Part shown: positions 1 through 8,473 of the stretch, in pieces
Numbering within the stretch: position 1 is the stretch's first letter
Layout: each line of letters starts with the position of its first letter
From: Minicystis rosea
Lineage (GTDB): Bacteria; Myxococcota_A; Polyangia; Polyangiales; Polyangiaceae
DNA length: 64,000 nt
Reading direction: 5' to 3'
NCBI GenBank assembly: GCA_001931535.1
Contig: CP016211.1
Coordinates: 7,735,703 to 7,799,702 of the forward strand
Position numbers and translations under genes: made by a program
Notes under the pieces: generated by a model
Seen by the model: the letters and a program-made list of their open reading frames with translations, nothing else
What the model was told of the DNA's origin: nothing
Database searches by the model: none

Positions 1-73
1 CGAAACACCCCATGGCCAACACGGAGAAAGCGGTGAAGGAGAGGCCGAGCCCCTGCATCATCGAGCGTCGCAT
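1..73 (-). CDS. Partial exported protein, N-terminus only
   Basis: A reading frame starts at an ATG at 73 and runs leftward off the edge of the window. The visible 24 residues begin with MRRSMMQ and continue into a hydrophobic stretch ending AFSVLAMGC, which looks like a signal peptide with a positively charged n-region and a possible, non-canonical lipobox. A GGAG lies about ten bases upstream of the ATG. No family can be named from so short a piece. An alternative start is the ATG at 61. It would be transcribed divergently from the FMN reductase gene. Confidence 0.4.
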   Translation of the reverse strand, partial: MRRSMMQGLGLSFTAFSVLAMGCF

Positions 74-495
74 GTCGTGTTTGCTCCAGATCGGTTGGGC
101 ACGCCATCGTCACCGACGGCGGGCGCCCCGATATGGATGTTGGCTCTCCCACCTTCGTTGCCCGATGTGGTCGCCCGGCCGGTTTTCCAAGCCCTCTCGG
201 CGATCCGTGGTTTCGCGCGGGAAGGAGCCTTTTCACGGCCGCCCCCGAGCTGGAGGCCCTGGAGCGACGCACCGGAGCTCGATCACCCGATCACGCGCTC
301 CTGTTACTCACCTCGACGCATCGAGCGATGGATACGAAGCGACCCGATGGGTTGGCGCGACGGCGAGGAGCACGCGGACGCGTCCGAGGAGACGGTCGCG
401 CCGAGCCGCGGCGAGGCCGAGCCGGCTCTTCGGGGAGCACACGCTCTTGACGTGGAGGTCCGCTCAACTGCAGTTTCTCGGCGAAGGAGACTCGA
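74..495. other. Intergenic region between divergent genes
   Basis: About 420 bases. The open frames here have the arginine- and proline-rich composition expected of random high-GC frames and no recognisable domain. It should hold the promoters of the truncated minus-strand gene and of the FMN reductase, but I see no convincing promoter hexamers. Confidence 0.5.
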
Positions 496-1056
496 ATGAC
501 GACGATCGTGGGACTGTGCGGGAGCCTCAGGCGCGGCTCGTTCAACGCGATGCTCTTGAATGCGGCCGTCGAGCTGACGCCGGCGGGGACGACGCTCGAG
601 ATCGCATCGATTCGAGGGATCCCCCTCTACGACGGAGACGAGGAGGCCGCGCACGGGATCCCCGCGCCGGTGCAAGCCCTGAAGGACAAGATCGCGGCGG
701 CGGACGGGCTCCTCCTGGTGACGCCGGAGTACAACAACTCGATTCCGGGCGTGCTCAAGAACGCGATCGACTGGCTCTCGAGGCCGGCAGCGGACATCCC
801 GCGCGTGTTCGGCGGCCGTCCCGTGGCCATCATGGGCGCGACGCCGGGTCCGGGGGGCACGGGCCTTTCGCAGGCAGCGTGGCTTCCCGTGTTGCGCACG
901 CTCGGGACCGCGCCGTGGTTCGGCGGCCGCGTGCTCGTCTCTTCGGCGTCGAAGGTCTTCGACGAGCACGGCACGCTGCAAGACGCCAAGGTGCGCGCGC
1001 AGGTGGAGTCCTTCATGAAGGGCTTCGCCGCGATCGTCGCGCGTCCCCACGCCTGA
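496..1056 (+). CDS. NADPH-dependent FMN reductase family flavoprotein
   Basis: Product of 186 residues with a flavodoxin-like fold, of the NADPH-dependent FMN reductase/chromate-quinone reductase (ChrR/YieF-like) family. The phosphate-binding loop GSLRRGSFN lies at residues 10-18, and the hallmark segment PEYNNSIPGVLKNAIDW, which contacts the flavin, is present around residues 77-93. Such cytosolic homodimers or tetramers reduce FMN, quinones or metals with NAD(P)H; the substrate cannot be read from sequence. The ATG is preceded by AAGGAG seven bases upstream, which settles the start. No co-directional neighbour lies close by, so it is probably a single-gene transcript. Confidence 0.9.
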   Translation: MTTIVGLCGSLRRGSFNAMLLNAAVELTPAGTTLEIASIRGIPLYDGDEEAAHGIPAPVQALKDKIAAADGLLLVTPEYNNSIPGVLKNAIDWLSRPAADIPRVFGGRPVAIMGATPGPGGTGLSQAAWLPVLRTLGTAPWFGGRVLVSSASKVFDEHGTLQDAKVRAQVESFMKGFAAIVARPHA

Positions 1057-1232
1057 CGGGCAAGTGCCTTCTCGACGAGCGTGCCTATCCGCAGGAGGCC
1101 AATGCGTCGACGCTTCCTCGATGAGCCCCTGCAACGTGGGGTGGAGCGTCGGGCGGAGATGGGGTGACGAGGACTGCTCCCATCATGGGGCCATGACGGG
1201 AGCAGGCGGAGGGCACGCCGAGGCGCGTGCTC

Positions 1233-2285
1233 TCAATGACATTGATTGAAGAGCGGCCGGCTCGAGACCACGTAACGGCGCACTTGCATGGCCGCGCCTT
1301 CGCCGAAGAGCCGATTCCCGACGGCGCTCTCTTCGTCGAGGAAGCTCACCCCGAAGGGCTCGCCCCAACGCGGGTTGAAATAGGTGTCCTCGTCGGGCTC
1401 GATTTGGACGAGGCCGCGGCCGGTGGGGCCGTATCCATCGAGGAAGGTGAACGTGCCCATTCCGCAGTCGAGCTGATCGGGGGAGAAGATCATGTCGTCG
1501 CCGCCGCGATCGAGGAGCATGTAGCGCCGATCGATGCGGGCGCCGATGGTGTCGACGCGGAACACCTCGTTGCCGTCGATGAGCCAACGCACCTTCCCGC
1601 CGGCTTTGTCGTAAGCGATCTTGAGATCGTGTTGCTGGTACGGCCACCGGGTCGCGACGGGGACGGCGTAGGAGAACGCCGCGTAGTCACCGTAGAGATC
1701 GCGGACGAAGGGTGGGTGCTCGTAAAAGGCGTAGATGAGCTTGTTGGTGACGAGGAAGTTGAAGATCATGAACGTCTCGGGATCGAACGCGCTCGTGGCC
1801 ACGGCGCCGAGGCGCGGGTCCGCGTCCGGATCGAACACCGCGTTGCCGAACGGGTGCCCCCAGGTGCCGTAGATTTGGCCGGAGATGCGCGCTTCGCAGG
1901 CGAGCTCCTCACCGGGCTTGGCGTCGAAGCCGACGAGCCCCTTCGAGGAGGTGTGGTTCATGATGACGAGCCATTTGACGTGATCGAAGGCGCTCAAAGC
2001 GCCGGTGTCCTGGCCCATGGTCTTCACGAAGGCCGGTAGATGGGTGATCGGGTTTCGACCGCTCGCGACCACGGAGAGGCCATAGCTCGAGGTGGAGACG
2101 AGACCGTCGTCGGCGACGAAGGGGCCCATGGAGAAGTTGAACCAGCGAGCGTCCGACGTGTTGGCGGTGAAGCCGCTGCGGAAATCGTCCCAAACGACCT
2201 GATAGCCGCCATGGGCTTCCGCGGGCGCGGCGAGGGCGGCGAGGATCACGAGCAACCGGGCAAGCGAAAGACCGAATGACTTCAT
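1233..2285 (-). CDS. Secreted DUF6081-like protein
   Basis: A 350-residue protein with a cleavable signal peptide (residues 1-24, ending PAEA). The mature part opens with VVWDDFRSGF and continues with short motifs (NPITHLPAF, TSSYGLSVV, a WLIDGNEVFRVD segment) that resemble the DUF6081 family of secreted proteins, which probably adopt a concanavalin/laminarinase-like beta-sandwich. No catalytic residues are obvious and the ligand is unknown. The start is well supported by AGGAG before the ATG. It stands alone, convergent to the FMN reductase gene. The family match is from memory of motifs, so a different beta-sandwich family is possible. Confidence 0.7.
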   Translation of the reverse strand: MKSFGLSLARLLVILAALAAPAEAHGGYQVVWDDFRSGFTANTSDARWFNFSMGPFVADDGLVSTSSYGLSVVASGRNPITHLPAFVKTMGQDTGALSAFDHVKWLVIMNHTSSKGLVGFDAKPGEELACEARISGQIYGTWGHPFGNAVFDPDADPRLGAVATSAFDPETFMIFNFLVTNKLIYAFYEHPPFVRDLYGDYAAFSYAVPVATRWPYQQHDLKIAYDKAGGKVRWLIDGNEVFRVDTIGARIDRRYMLLDRGGDDMIFSPDQLDCGMGTFTFLDGYGPTGRGLVQIEPDEDTYFNPRWGEPFGVSFLDEESAVGNRLFGEGAAMQVRRYVVSSRPLFNQCH

Positions 2286-2732
2286 GCCTTCTCCTCTCGG
2301 AAAGGACAGCCGCGCCCATCGCGCCTCGGTGCCGCCCCGGACGGCGGCGAGCCGCGCTGTCTGAAAGGCGGAGCCTACCTGAAGTCGGAGACTTCATGTC
2401 TCCCTCATCTGGTTTGCAGCATGGCGCACCCGAAATCCAGGGAAGGCCCGACATCTTCCAAAGGCCTTCTCGTCTCCAGCGACGATGTTCGAGACATTGT
2501 TTCATTGCTCGGGACACAAGGCTCGTCCGCGCGCGCAAACAGGTGAGGGCGCCGGCGGTCGCATGGAGGTGGGTTGTGGCAAAAGGCCCTGGTCACCCAG
2601 CGCACGCGCCTCCACCGACTCCCACCCTCGCTCACTGACGCGCGTCGAGCACGAAGAGTAGGCAGGTGCGATAGAAGATGATGAAGGATGAGATGCGGAT
2701 CACGGGGGCTCTGCCCCGCGCGGAGAGGAAGG
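2286..2732. other. Intergenic, no supported gene
   Basis: About 450 bases between two minus-strand genes. Frames here are arginine-rich and lack recognisable motifs. It should contain the promoter of the DUF6081-like gene; I see no convincing promoter or terminator. Confidence 0.4.
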
Positions 2733-3428
2733 TCAGAAGGTGCCGCCGGCCGCGACGCCCAAGGTCGAAGGCGCGGCGAACGGCGTGAAGGCCACCGTGT
2801 TGTTGCTGCTGCCATCCCACGTGGCGCGCGGGCGGCGCGCGAGGAAGACGACGTCGAGCACGGTGCCCACCATCGATCCGGCGACCGCGCCGTAACCGAG
2901 CCCAGGGGGCAATTCGCGCATGCCATAACGACACACGTCCCCCGGCGGACAGGCACGTTGGACAGCGAGGCCGATGGCATATCCCACCACGAGCCCGGTT
3001 GCGGCGGAGGCCGCGTGAAGGCCGAGCGTCGCGAAGCCGACGCCAGGGCGCTTGTTGATCATGTGCACCACGCTGGGCGCGACGTTGCGACCGATGAAGC
3101 CCGTCGCCGTGATGCGGTTGTCGTTGCGCGCCATGCCCACGAACAAGGCGATGTCGAAAGGCGCGACGGCGATCAGCGTCTGCCAGCCGTACCATTGCGA
3201 GGGAGAGCGCGCCGGCGCGTCGGCCGCAGGCGGCGCCGATGCAACGAGCTGCATGGGCGCGGGCGCGAGCGGAGGCGCTGCAACCACGGGCGGCGCCGGC
3301 TCGGCGACCTGCATGGGTGCGGGCGCAGCTTCGGGCGGCGCCGTTTGAGCGTGTGCGGATGCTGGGAGGAGCAGAAGGGGCGCGGCCAAAGCAAGCGACG
3401 GCCACCATCGGTGAGCGAGACGCGTCAT
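2733..3428 (-). CDS. Exported hypothetical protein with Ala/Pro-rich linker
   Basis: A product of 231 residues from the chosen ATG at 3428, which opens a clear signal peptide (MTRLAHRWW, hydrophobic core, cleavage near ASAHA-Q). An in-frame ATG at 3446 would add six residues. Then comes a low-complexity Pro/Ala-rich linker with repeated PAPMQ(V/L)A motifs (about residues 30-75), followed by a domain starting near WYGWQTL with two or three hydrophobic, glycine-rich segments that may be membrane helices. Architectures of this kind (signal, PA-linker, WYGWQ domain) are common among uncharacterised myxobacterial envelope proteins. Function unknown. It is divergent from the beta-propeller lipoprotein gene. 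Confidence 0.65.
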   Translation of the reverse strand: MTRLAHRWWPSLALAAPLLLLPASAHAQTAPPEAAPAPMQVAEPAPPVVAAPPLAPAPMQLVASAPPAADAPARSPSQWYGWQTLIAVAPFDIALFVGMARNDNRITATGFIGRNVAPSVVHMINKRPGVGFATLGLHAASAATGLVVGYAIGLAVQRACPPGDVCRYGMRELPPGLGYGAVAGSMVGTVLDVVFLARRPRATWDGSSNNTVAFTPFAAPSTLGVAAGGTF

Positions 3429-3882
3429 GAGCCCATCGTACGCCATCGGATGACGACGCTCCCGCTCGATGAGAGAAAAAAGCGCCATTTGCCGATGTTC
3501 GCCGGGAGATGCGTTTTTGCTGAGAATGGCGCCGCCGTCCCTCCACTCAAGGCGCCCAGCTCGACCGAGGCAAGGGTCGTGAGAGGGCCCACGAGGCGAG
3601 CGAAGGAGGCGCGGCCCGGTGGATCGATGGCACCGAGAAAGCGTTCTCGGGCGCGCGCAATGGCCCTCGGCTTGACGGAGAAGGGAACCCGCGCTCTCCT
3701 GCTCGGGTGAAGGTCATCGCCTGTGTACGCCGGGCGCTCGGGCTCATGACACTCCACGAGGTGAAACATAGGGTCGAGTCGGCGCCGGTCGTGCTGATCG
3801 AAGCGCTCTCGAGATGGCAGGCCGAGGAGCTTTTCGCGCGAGCTCACGGCGCTTGGCGCAGACGCCGAGGTGTTCGTTTGAC
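3429..3882. other. Divergent intergenic region
   Basis: About 450 bases between the exported protein gene (minus) and the lipoprotein gene (plus). It should hold both promoters. No coding region or clear hairpin is recognisable. Confidence 0.4.
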
Positions 3883-5352
3883 ATGCTGATTCGACGACGA
3901 GTCCTCTTCGCATCCACGATCCTGATCGGCGCGTGCTCGCCGCCGCCGTCCGTACCCAGCGCAGCTTCGACGGCGTCGGCGCTGCCGGCAGCGACGTCGG
4001 CGCCGGCGGCGCCCCCCGCGCGCACGGCGGAAACAGCCGCGCCGAGCGGGGCGACGCCCGCGCGCTCCACGCGGCCGACGACGGTGTGGGAGGTGGAGCC
4101 GGCGCGCGGGACGACACACGAGGTGCGCTCCCTTGCGAGGGTCGGCGACTCGATTTGGGCGGCAGGTTGGTATGGTGATCCCGATCGGCCCGGGCAAACG
4201 ACGGCGCTGCCGGTACGCAAAGGGGACTACGATCCTTTCGTTTCGCGCATCGACGAGCACGGCACGATCGCGTGGCAGGGCCCGCTCGAAGGCGCGAGCG
4301 GGGCCGGCGTGGCCCGAAGCACCGATGGAGAGGTGCTCGTCGCCGGCGAGTTCGTGGGCGAGGTCAAAGGGGCCTTGGTGCCGAAATCACCGGTGCTCCA
4401 TGCGTTCGTGGCCAAGCTCGACGCGTCGGGGAAGGCGCGATGGACGAGCGGACCGAACACGATGGATATCGAGCATGCTTGGGCTATCGCGGCGGCGCCC
4501 GAGGGCGGCGCTTATCTCGCTTCGGAGCTCCATGCGGTGGTGCGCAAAGCCGGCGAGCCGTCGAGCAAAGGTGCAGAGGATATCTTGGTGTCGCGCTACG
4601 ACGCGCAGGGGAAGCGGCTTTGGCGCACGCCCCTCGGCTCCGCGCGATCGGATTGGCCCTTCTCGTTGGCCTCGCTGCCGGATGGAGATGTGCTCGTGGC
4701 CGGCGCGACGGATGCGCCGACGACATACAGTGACAACGCGGCCGTGACGTCACAGGGGATCGTCGCCCGGCTCGGCGCAGATGGCTCGACGCGCTGGGAG
4801 AAGCGGTTCGGCGGCCCGGGCGTGAGCTTCGCGGGCGCCGTCGCGGCGAGCGCGAGCGGGCGCATCGTCATGGTGGGTGTGGTGACGGGCGAGGTGCGGC
4901 TCGGCGCGCAAACCTATCGCGCGGCGGGACATCACGACATGGTGCTCGTGGAGATGGATGGGAATGGCGAGGTCTCGTGGGTCCGGCGCCTCGCCACCAC
5001 GCGATCGCCGCGGACCGACTCACGGTATTACGGCCGGCGCTTCGTGCTCCTCTGGGGCGGGGGCGAGCCTCAGTATCTGTCGCGCTTCGGCAATGGCTTC
5101 GTGCCAGCCTCGATCGCCGTCGCGCCCGATGGATCGATGGCCGTGGGCGGGTGGTTCGTGGACGAGATCACGATCGGTGAGACGTCGTATGGCGCCTCGA
5201 TGAAGGAGAGCGGATTCATTGCCTCGCTCGGCGCGGATGGTCAGGTGCGTTGGGTGACGACGCCGGACGAGCACGTGAATGCCGTGCTCGCCGAGAACGA
5301 CGGTGTCGTGGCCGCGACGGGGGGCAAGGTGGTGAGGATCGAGGCGCGTTGA
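3883..5352 (+). CDS. Beta-propeller lipoprotein (SBBP/delta-60-like repeats)
   Basis: A 489-residue lipoprotein. The ATG at 3883 is chosen because it opens a signal peptide (MLIRRRVLF) with lipobox LIGAC and lipidated Cys18; an upstream in-frame start would bury it. After a Thr/Ala/Pro-rich linker (to about residue 75) come six or so repeats of about 60 residues, each with a W-x-R/W-x-x pattern, a S-x-DG-x-V-V-V-G-(E/A) strand and a closing aromatic strand. This is typical of bacterial beta-propeller (SBBP or delta-60) proteins. It is probably anchored in the outer membrane, where such proteins bind partners; no catalytic role is implied. Confidence 0.75.
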   Translation: MLIRRRVLFASTILIGACSPPPSVPSAASTASALPAATSAPAAPPARTAETAAPSGATPARSTRPTTVWEVEPARGTTHEVRSLARVGDSIWAAGWYGDPDRPGQTTALPVRKGDYDPFVSRIDEHGTIAWQGPLEGASGAGVARSTDGEVLVAGEFVGEVKGALVPKSPVLHAFVAKLDASGKARWTSGPNTMDIEHAWAIAAAPEGGAYLASELHAVVRKAGEPSSKGAEDILVSRYDAQGKRLWRTPLGSARSDWPFSLASLPDGDVLVAGATDAPTTYSDNAAVTSQGIVARLGADGSTRWEKRFGGPGVSFAGAVAASASGRIVMVGVVTGEVRLGAQTYRAAGHHDMVLVEMDGNGEVSWVRRLATTRSPRTDSRYYGRRFVLLWGGGEPQYLSRFGNGFVPASIAVAPDGSMAVGGWFVDEITIGETSYGASMKESGFIASLGADGQVRWVTTPDEHVNAVLAENDGVVAATGGKVVRIEAR

Positions 5353-5374
5353 GACGGCGCGCTCGGCCATATCT

Positions 5375-7135
5375 TCACTCGTTGCGGGTGCCGTTGGGCT
5401 TTTCGGGGAAGAGGGGGTGGGAGGCGGTGACGAGGTCCCGGCACTGAGCGAGCTCGACTTCGTGCTCGCCGCCGCGCAGGCCGAGACAGCGCCACTCGCC
5501 GTCCCAGACTTGGGAGAACAGCTTGCGATCGCCGCGGAGCACGCCCCACGCATTGAGGGGGCATTGCCACATGCCGGTGCAGTTGGTGATGGGCAGGACG
5601 GGGGGCTCGGCCGGCCGCGGGCGGAGGAGGCTTTGGCCTGGCAGACGCGCGGTGTCGCGGGCGAGCGCGAAGTGGTCGAGGACGCCAAGGGCGTCGAGAA
5701 TGGTTGGGAGGATGTCGAAATGGGTGACGAAGGCGTCCTTCGCCGAGGCGAGGGCGCGCGTCTCGCCCGCGTCGAGCGCGCCGTTGCCCGAGGCGATGAA
5801 CGCGGGGACGTGAATCTGCTCGTCGTAGAGGTGCTGGCCGTGGTGGATGGCCCAGTGATCGCCGAACGACTCGCCATGATCGCTGGTGAAGACGATGACG
5901 TACGGGCGGTTGCGATGCGCGTCGAGGAAGGCGCGGACGCAGGCGGCGATGCTCCGGTCCTGCTCGACCATGGCATTGCGATAAGAGCGATGGAGATCTT
6001 CCATGCCGCGCCAGGTGACGACACGACCGAAGGGCCGGAAAGGCGCGGTGTCGTCGTCGAAGAAATACGGAGCGTGGGTGCCGGAGAAATGCACCATGGC
6101 CACGTAGGGAGGCGCGAGGGTGGGAATGCGGCGGCGGCATTCGTCGGCGAGGCGGCGATCGAGCCCCCCCATCACGGCCTCTTGCTCGACGTCCTCGATG
6201 GGGTGGCCGAGCATGCTTTCGCCGGTGACATAGGAGTCGACCGCCGCCGCGGGATCGGCGCGCTCGAAGAAGCTCGGCGCGTGCGAGGACCAGTAATGGA
6301 CGCCGACGGCGCTCGCCTGATCGCGCGTGGCGCGGGCAATGTCGAAGAGATCGGGCGCACCGGCGATGGGCTCGCGCGGGCCGATTTGGGCGAGCCCGGT
6401 GAGCAGCACCGACATGGAGACGGCGGTGTAGCTCGTGACAGCGCGCATCTCGCGGAGCGCGATGCGATCGGGTAGGAGCGCATGCGTCTCCGGTGCGAGC
6501 ACGCAGGGCTCGCCGGCATCACCGCACCAATCGGGGGCGCGGACGCTCTCGGTGAGGATGAAGAGCACGCTCGGCACGCGCGCGCGCCGTGAGGTGAGCG
6601 GCGGGAGGGAGCGATGATCGAGCCGCTGCTGGGGCGCGGCCTTGGGCATGGCGAACGAGGTGGCCGCATGCGCGGTACGGATCTCGGTGGTGCCCCAGCG
6701 CACGGGGCCGCCGATGGCGACGCCGATCAACAGCGCCGCGAGCGCGATGCGCCGGTGCGATCGACGCGGCGCGAAGCGCGCGAGCCATAGATACTCGAGG
6801 GCGGCCACGACCGAGGCGATCGCCGCGAGCGCCGGCAAAGCACGCTCCGCCACGGGCCGCACGTCGCCCCAAGCGAGCCGCGCCGCGAGGGCCGCCTGAT
6901 CGTCGAAGGGAGCGTGGTAGTAGCGAAAGAAGCCGGCTTGCAGGGCGACGGCGCTCGCGAGGAGCAACGCGAGGACGATGCGCATGACGCGCCCGGGCCA
7001 GAGCGACGACGAGAGGTGCAGTAGCCCGACGCTCGCCGCGAGATAGCCGAGCGCGCGCGGATGAGCGGCATAGAAGGCGGGCCCACGCAACGCGAGATCG
7101 AGAGCCACGAGCTGAAGGCAGAAGAGCAGGTGCAA
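5375..7135 (-). CDS. Membrane-anchored sulfatase-family phospho- or sulfotransferase/hydrolase
   Basis: A 586-residue protein. The N-terminal third (residues 1-150) has four to five hydrophobic helices; the rest is an alkaline-phosphatase-superfamily sulfatase domain of the kind seen in LtaS and phosphoethanolamine transferases. Metal and catalytic motifs are visible: FILTESVRAPDW (metal Glu196), TSYTAVSMSVLLTG with candidate nucleophile Thr237, FTSDHGESFGDHW (Asp419, His420) and HHGQH (432-435). It probably modifies a cell-surface polymer or lipid. The start is a TTG; the first ATG, at residue 51, would cut the first helix pair. It is convergent with the propeller lipoprotein gene, 22 bases away. 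Substrate unknown. Confidence 0.8.
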   Translation of the reverse strand: MHLLFCLQLVALDLALRGPAFYAAHPRALGYLAASVGLLHLSSSLWPGRVMRIVLALLLASAVALQAGFFRYYHAPFDDQAALAARLAWGDVRPVAERALPALAAIASVVAALEYLWLARFAPRRSHRRIALAALLIGVAIGGPVRWGTTEIRTAHAATSFAMPKAAPQQRLDHRSLPPLTSRRARVPSVLFILTESVRAPDWCGDAGEPCVLAPETHALLPDRIALREMRAVTSYTAVSMSVLLTGLAQIGPREPIAGAPDLFDIARATRDQASAVGVHYWSSHAPSFFERADPAAAVDSYVTGESMLGHPIEDVEQEAVMGGLDRRLADECRRRIPTLAPPYVAMVHFSGTHAPYFFDDDTAPFRPFGRVVTWRGMEDLHRSYRNAMVEQDRSIAACVRAFLDAHRNRPYVIVFTSDHGESFGDHWAIHHGQHLYDEQIHVPAFIASGNGALDAGETRALASAKDAFVTHFDILPTILDALGVLDHFALARDTARLPGQSLLRPRPAEPPVLPITNCTGMWQCPLNAWGVLRGDRKLFSQVWDGEWRCLGLRGGEHEVELAQCRDLVTASHPLFPEKPNGTRNE

Positions 7136-7201
7136 CGCGGGCGGAGCCTAGCAGCGCCGTCCCATCGCGGTGCAAAATGCAACACCGTCGCGAGATTCGC
7201 G

Positions 7202-7253
7202 GCGAGCTGGGATGCAAAGCGGACCCAGGGCATCCGCGAGCTGGGATGCAAAG
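7202..7253. repeat. Two direct copies of an 18-bp sequence, period 34
   Basis: The string GCGAGCTGGGATGCAAAG occurs at 7202-7219 and again at 7236-7253 with no mismatch. It lies just upstream of the membrane sulfatase gene (starts at 7135 on the minus strand), so it could be a pair of regulator sites, or it may simply be a local duplication. Confidence 0.6.
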
Positions 7254-7391
7254 AGGGCCAGCGATGCTGAAGTCACGAGCGCCGCGCGAATGGGGAAGGC
7301 GATCGAGGAATCCGGAGGCGTTTTGAAGGCGATCGACCGAAGGCGAACGGTGGCTTCGTCGGTCACGTCACGAGGCGAAAGGACAAAACAC

Positions 7392-7421
7392 AAAGGCGAG
7401 CCGGTCGCCCGACTCGCCTTT
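7392..7421 (-). terminator. Candidate intrinsic terminator, minus strand
   Basis: A perfect 9-bp stem (AAAGGCGAG / CTCGCCTTT) with a 12-base loop. Read on the minus strand it is followed by a T-rich run (TTTGTGTTTTG), fitting a Rho-independent terminator. No recognisable gene ends just upstream of it on that strand, so it may end a short unannotated transcript. Confidence 0.5.
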
Positions 7422-7916
7422 GCTGGAAGGTCTCATTGGCTCGGTCGGGTACCTCAGCGGCCCCCGGAGCAGCCTTTGCGGCGAAGCCGCATTGTGCAGT
7501 CTGGCTCGAGCGCTTCATGGTCTGGTGGAGCTTCGATCGGAGCTCCTCCATGGCGCGCTTCTCGTCCCCGGCTTTGTCGGCCGCGGGCGAGCACGTGGCT
7601 CGGCTTCTGACATCCTCGGTCGCGACAAGCACCGTCGAGATCGGCATTGCTGCCAAATCCGCGGGCGCCGCCGGGATCCGCTCCACCGCTGCCAGCCGAC
7701 AGCAGCCAAGTCGCCCCTTGCTGCCCGCTTGCGCAGGTCGGGCGGCCCGGCTGCTCGCACAGCGGTGCCCCGTGACAAGGAGCCGAGGGCCGCTTCACCC
7801 GCGGATCCGTGAAGAACCACGTGCTCAGCCGCGCCCGAGGGACCTTTCATCGAGGTCCGCGGGCTTCGTCCTGAACATCGGGTTTGCACCCGAGACGCGA
7901 CACGCTCCAGCGGGAG

Positions 7917-7948
7917 TTATCCACAGGTTGTCACCAACCTGTGGATAG
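7917..7948. promoter_or_regulatory. Inverted pair of DnaA boxes forming a 13-bp palindrome
   Basis: TTATCCACA at 7917-7925 matches the DnaA-box consensus TTATNCACA exactly. An inverted partner, TGTGGATAG at 7940-7948, differs at one outer base. The two sit in a perfect inverted repeat: arms TATCCACAGGTTG (7918-7930) and its complement (7935-7947) around TCAC. It could also fold as an RNA hairpin. Confidence 0.6.
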
Positions 7949-8253
7949 TGCTCGGCGCCCTTTTCACCTTCGCCGCCGACGGCGGCCAGTGGACGGGCCG
8001 ACGCCAACGAAAGCGCGATCTCTGCTCCGAACGATGTTGGAGCAGGGAGATGGGGGTGAACCCCATCTGCCACGCTGGACAGGTATGACATGCATGCGCG
8101 AGCCGGCGCAGATACGCAGCGCCCCCTCGATTTCTGCGATCGGAACGATCCACGACGCGATGTGCCGCAGAGCTTCCGAAGGCCAAAGTCTCTCGTTTGA
8201 CACCTGTTTGCAACGGAAAAACGGGAGTCGATCCAGATTGGTTTTCTCCACTC

Positions 8254-8306
8254 CTCTCCACAGGATTCTCCACAGCTTCTGCCCCGCTCGAAGGTGCTTA
8301 TCCACA
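8254..8306 (+). promoter_or_regulatory. Cluster of DnaA-box-like sites
   Basis: An exact TTATCCACA lies at 8298-8306. TTCTCCACA (one mismatch) lies at 8266-8274 and CTCTCCACA (two mismatches) at 8254-8262, with related TTTTCCACC and TTCTCCACT strings nearby, all on the plus strand. With the palindromic pair 350 bases upstream this makes a small box cluster. Confidence 0.55.
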
Positions 8307-8473
8307 TGGGTTTTCCACCGCTTCTCCTTGGGTGCCCCGAATCACGAATCGGGTTGACAGTCACTCGAATGTTGAAGGCGGTGAGCGACCGAGCGAAGGA
8401 GAGCGCCGTTTTCCGGGCGTTTCGCAGAGGCGCGCGGGCGCACGCGCCCGTGCGCTGTGGTACCAAGGAGCCC

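Larger units (their letters stand above)
7136..8473. other. Gene-poor region of 1.3 kb with repeats and DnaA boxes
   Basis: No frame here has recognisable domain content; the candidate proteins are arginine- and serine-rich with shifting composition. What can be seen is a 34-base tandem repeat (7202-7253), an intrinsic-terminator-like hairpin (7392-7421), a near-perfect inverted pair of DnaA boxes (7917-7948) and a second group of DnaA-box-like sites (8254-8306). The stretch 8170-8320 is noticeably less GC-rich than its surroundings. A TTGACA hexamer at 8354-8359 could be part of the promoter for the downstream radical SAM gene. Confidence 0.5.

Noticed and set aside
7363..7686. A minus-strand protein of 107 residues beside the terminator-like hairpin
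   Set aside because: Its C-terminus would be encoded by the hairpin itself, and no domain or ribosome site supports it.
7884..8357. A plus-strand protein of about 157 residues across the DnaA-box cluster
   Set aside because: Low-complexity, Arg/Pro/Ser-rich composition, no ribosome site and it runs through the palindromes.
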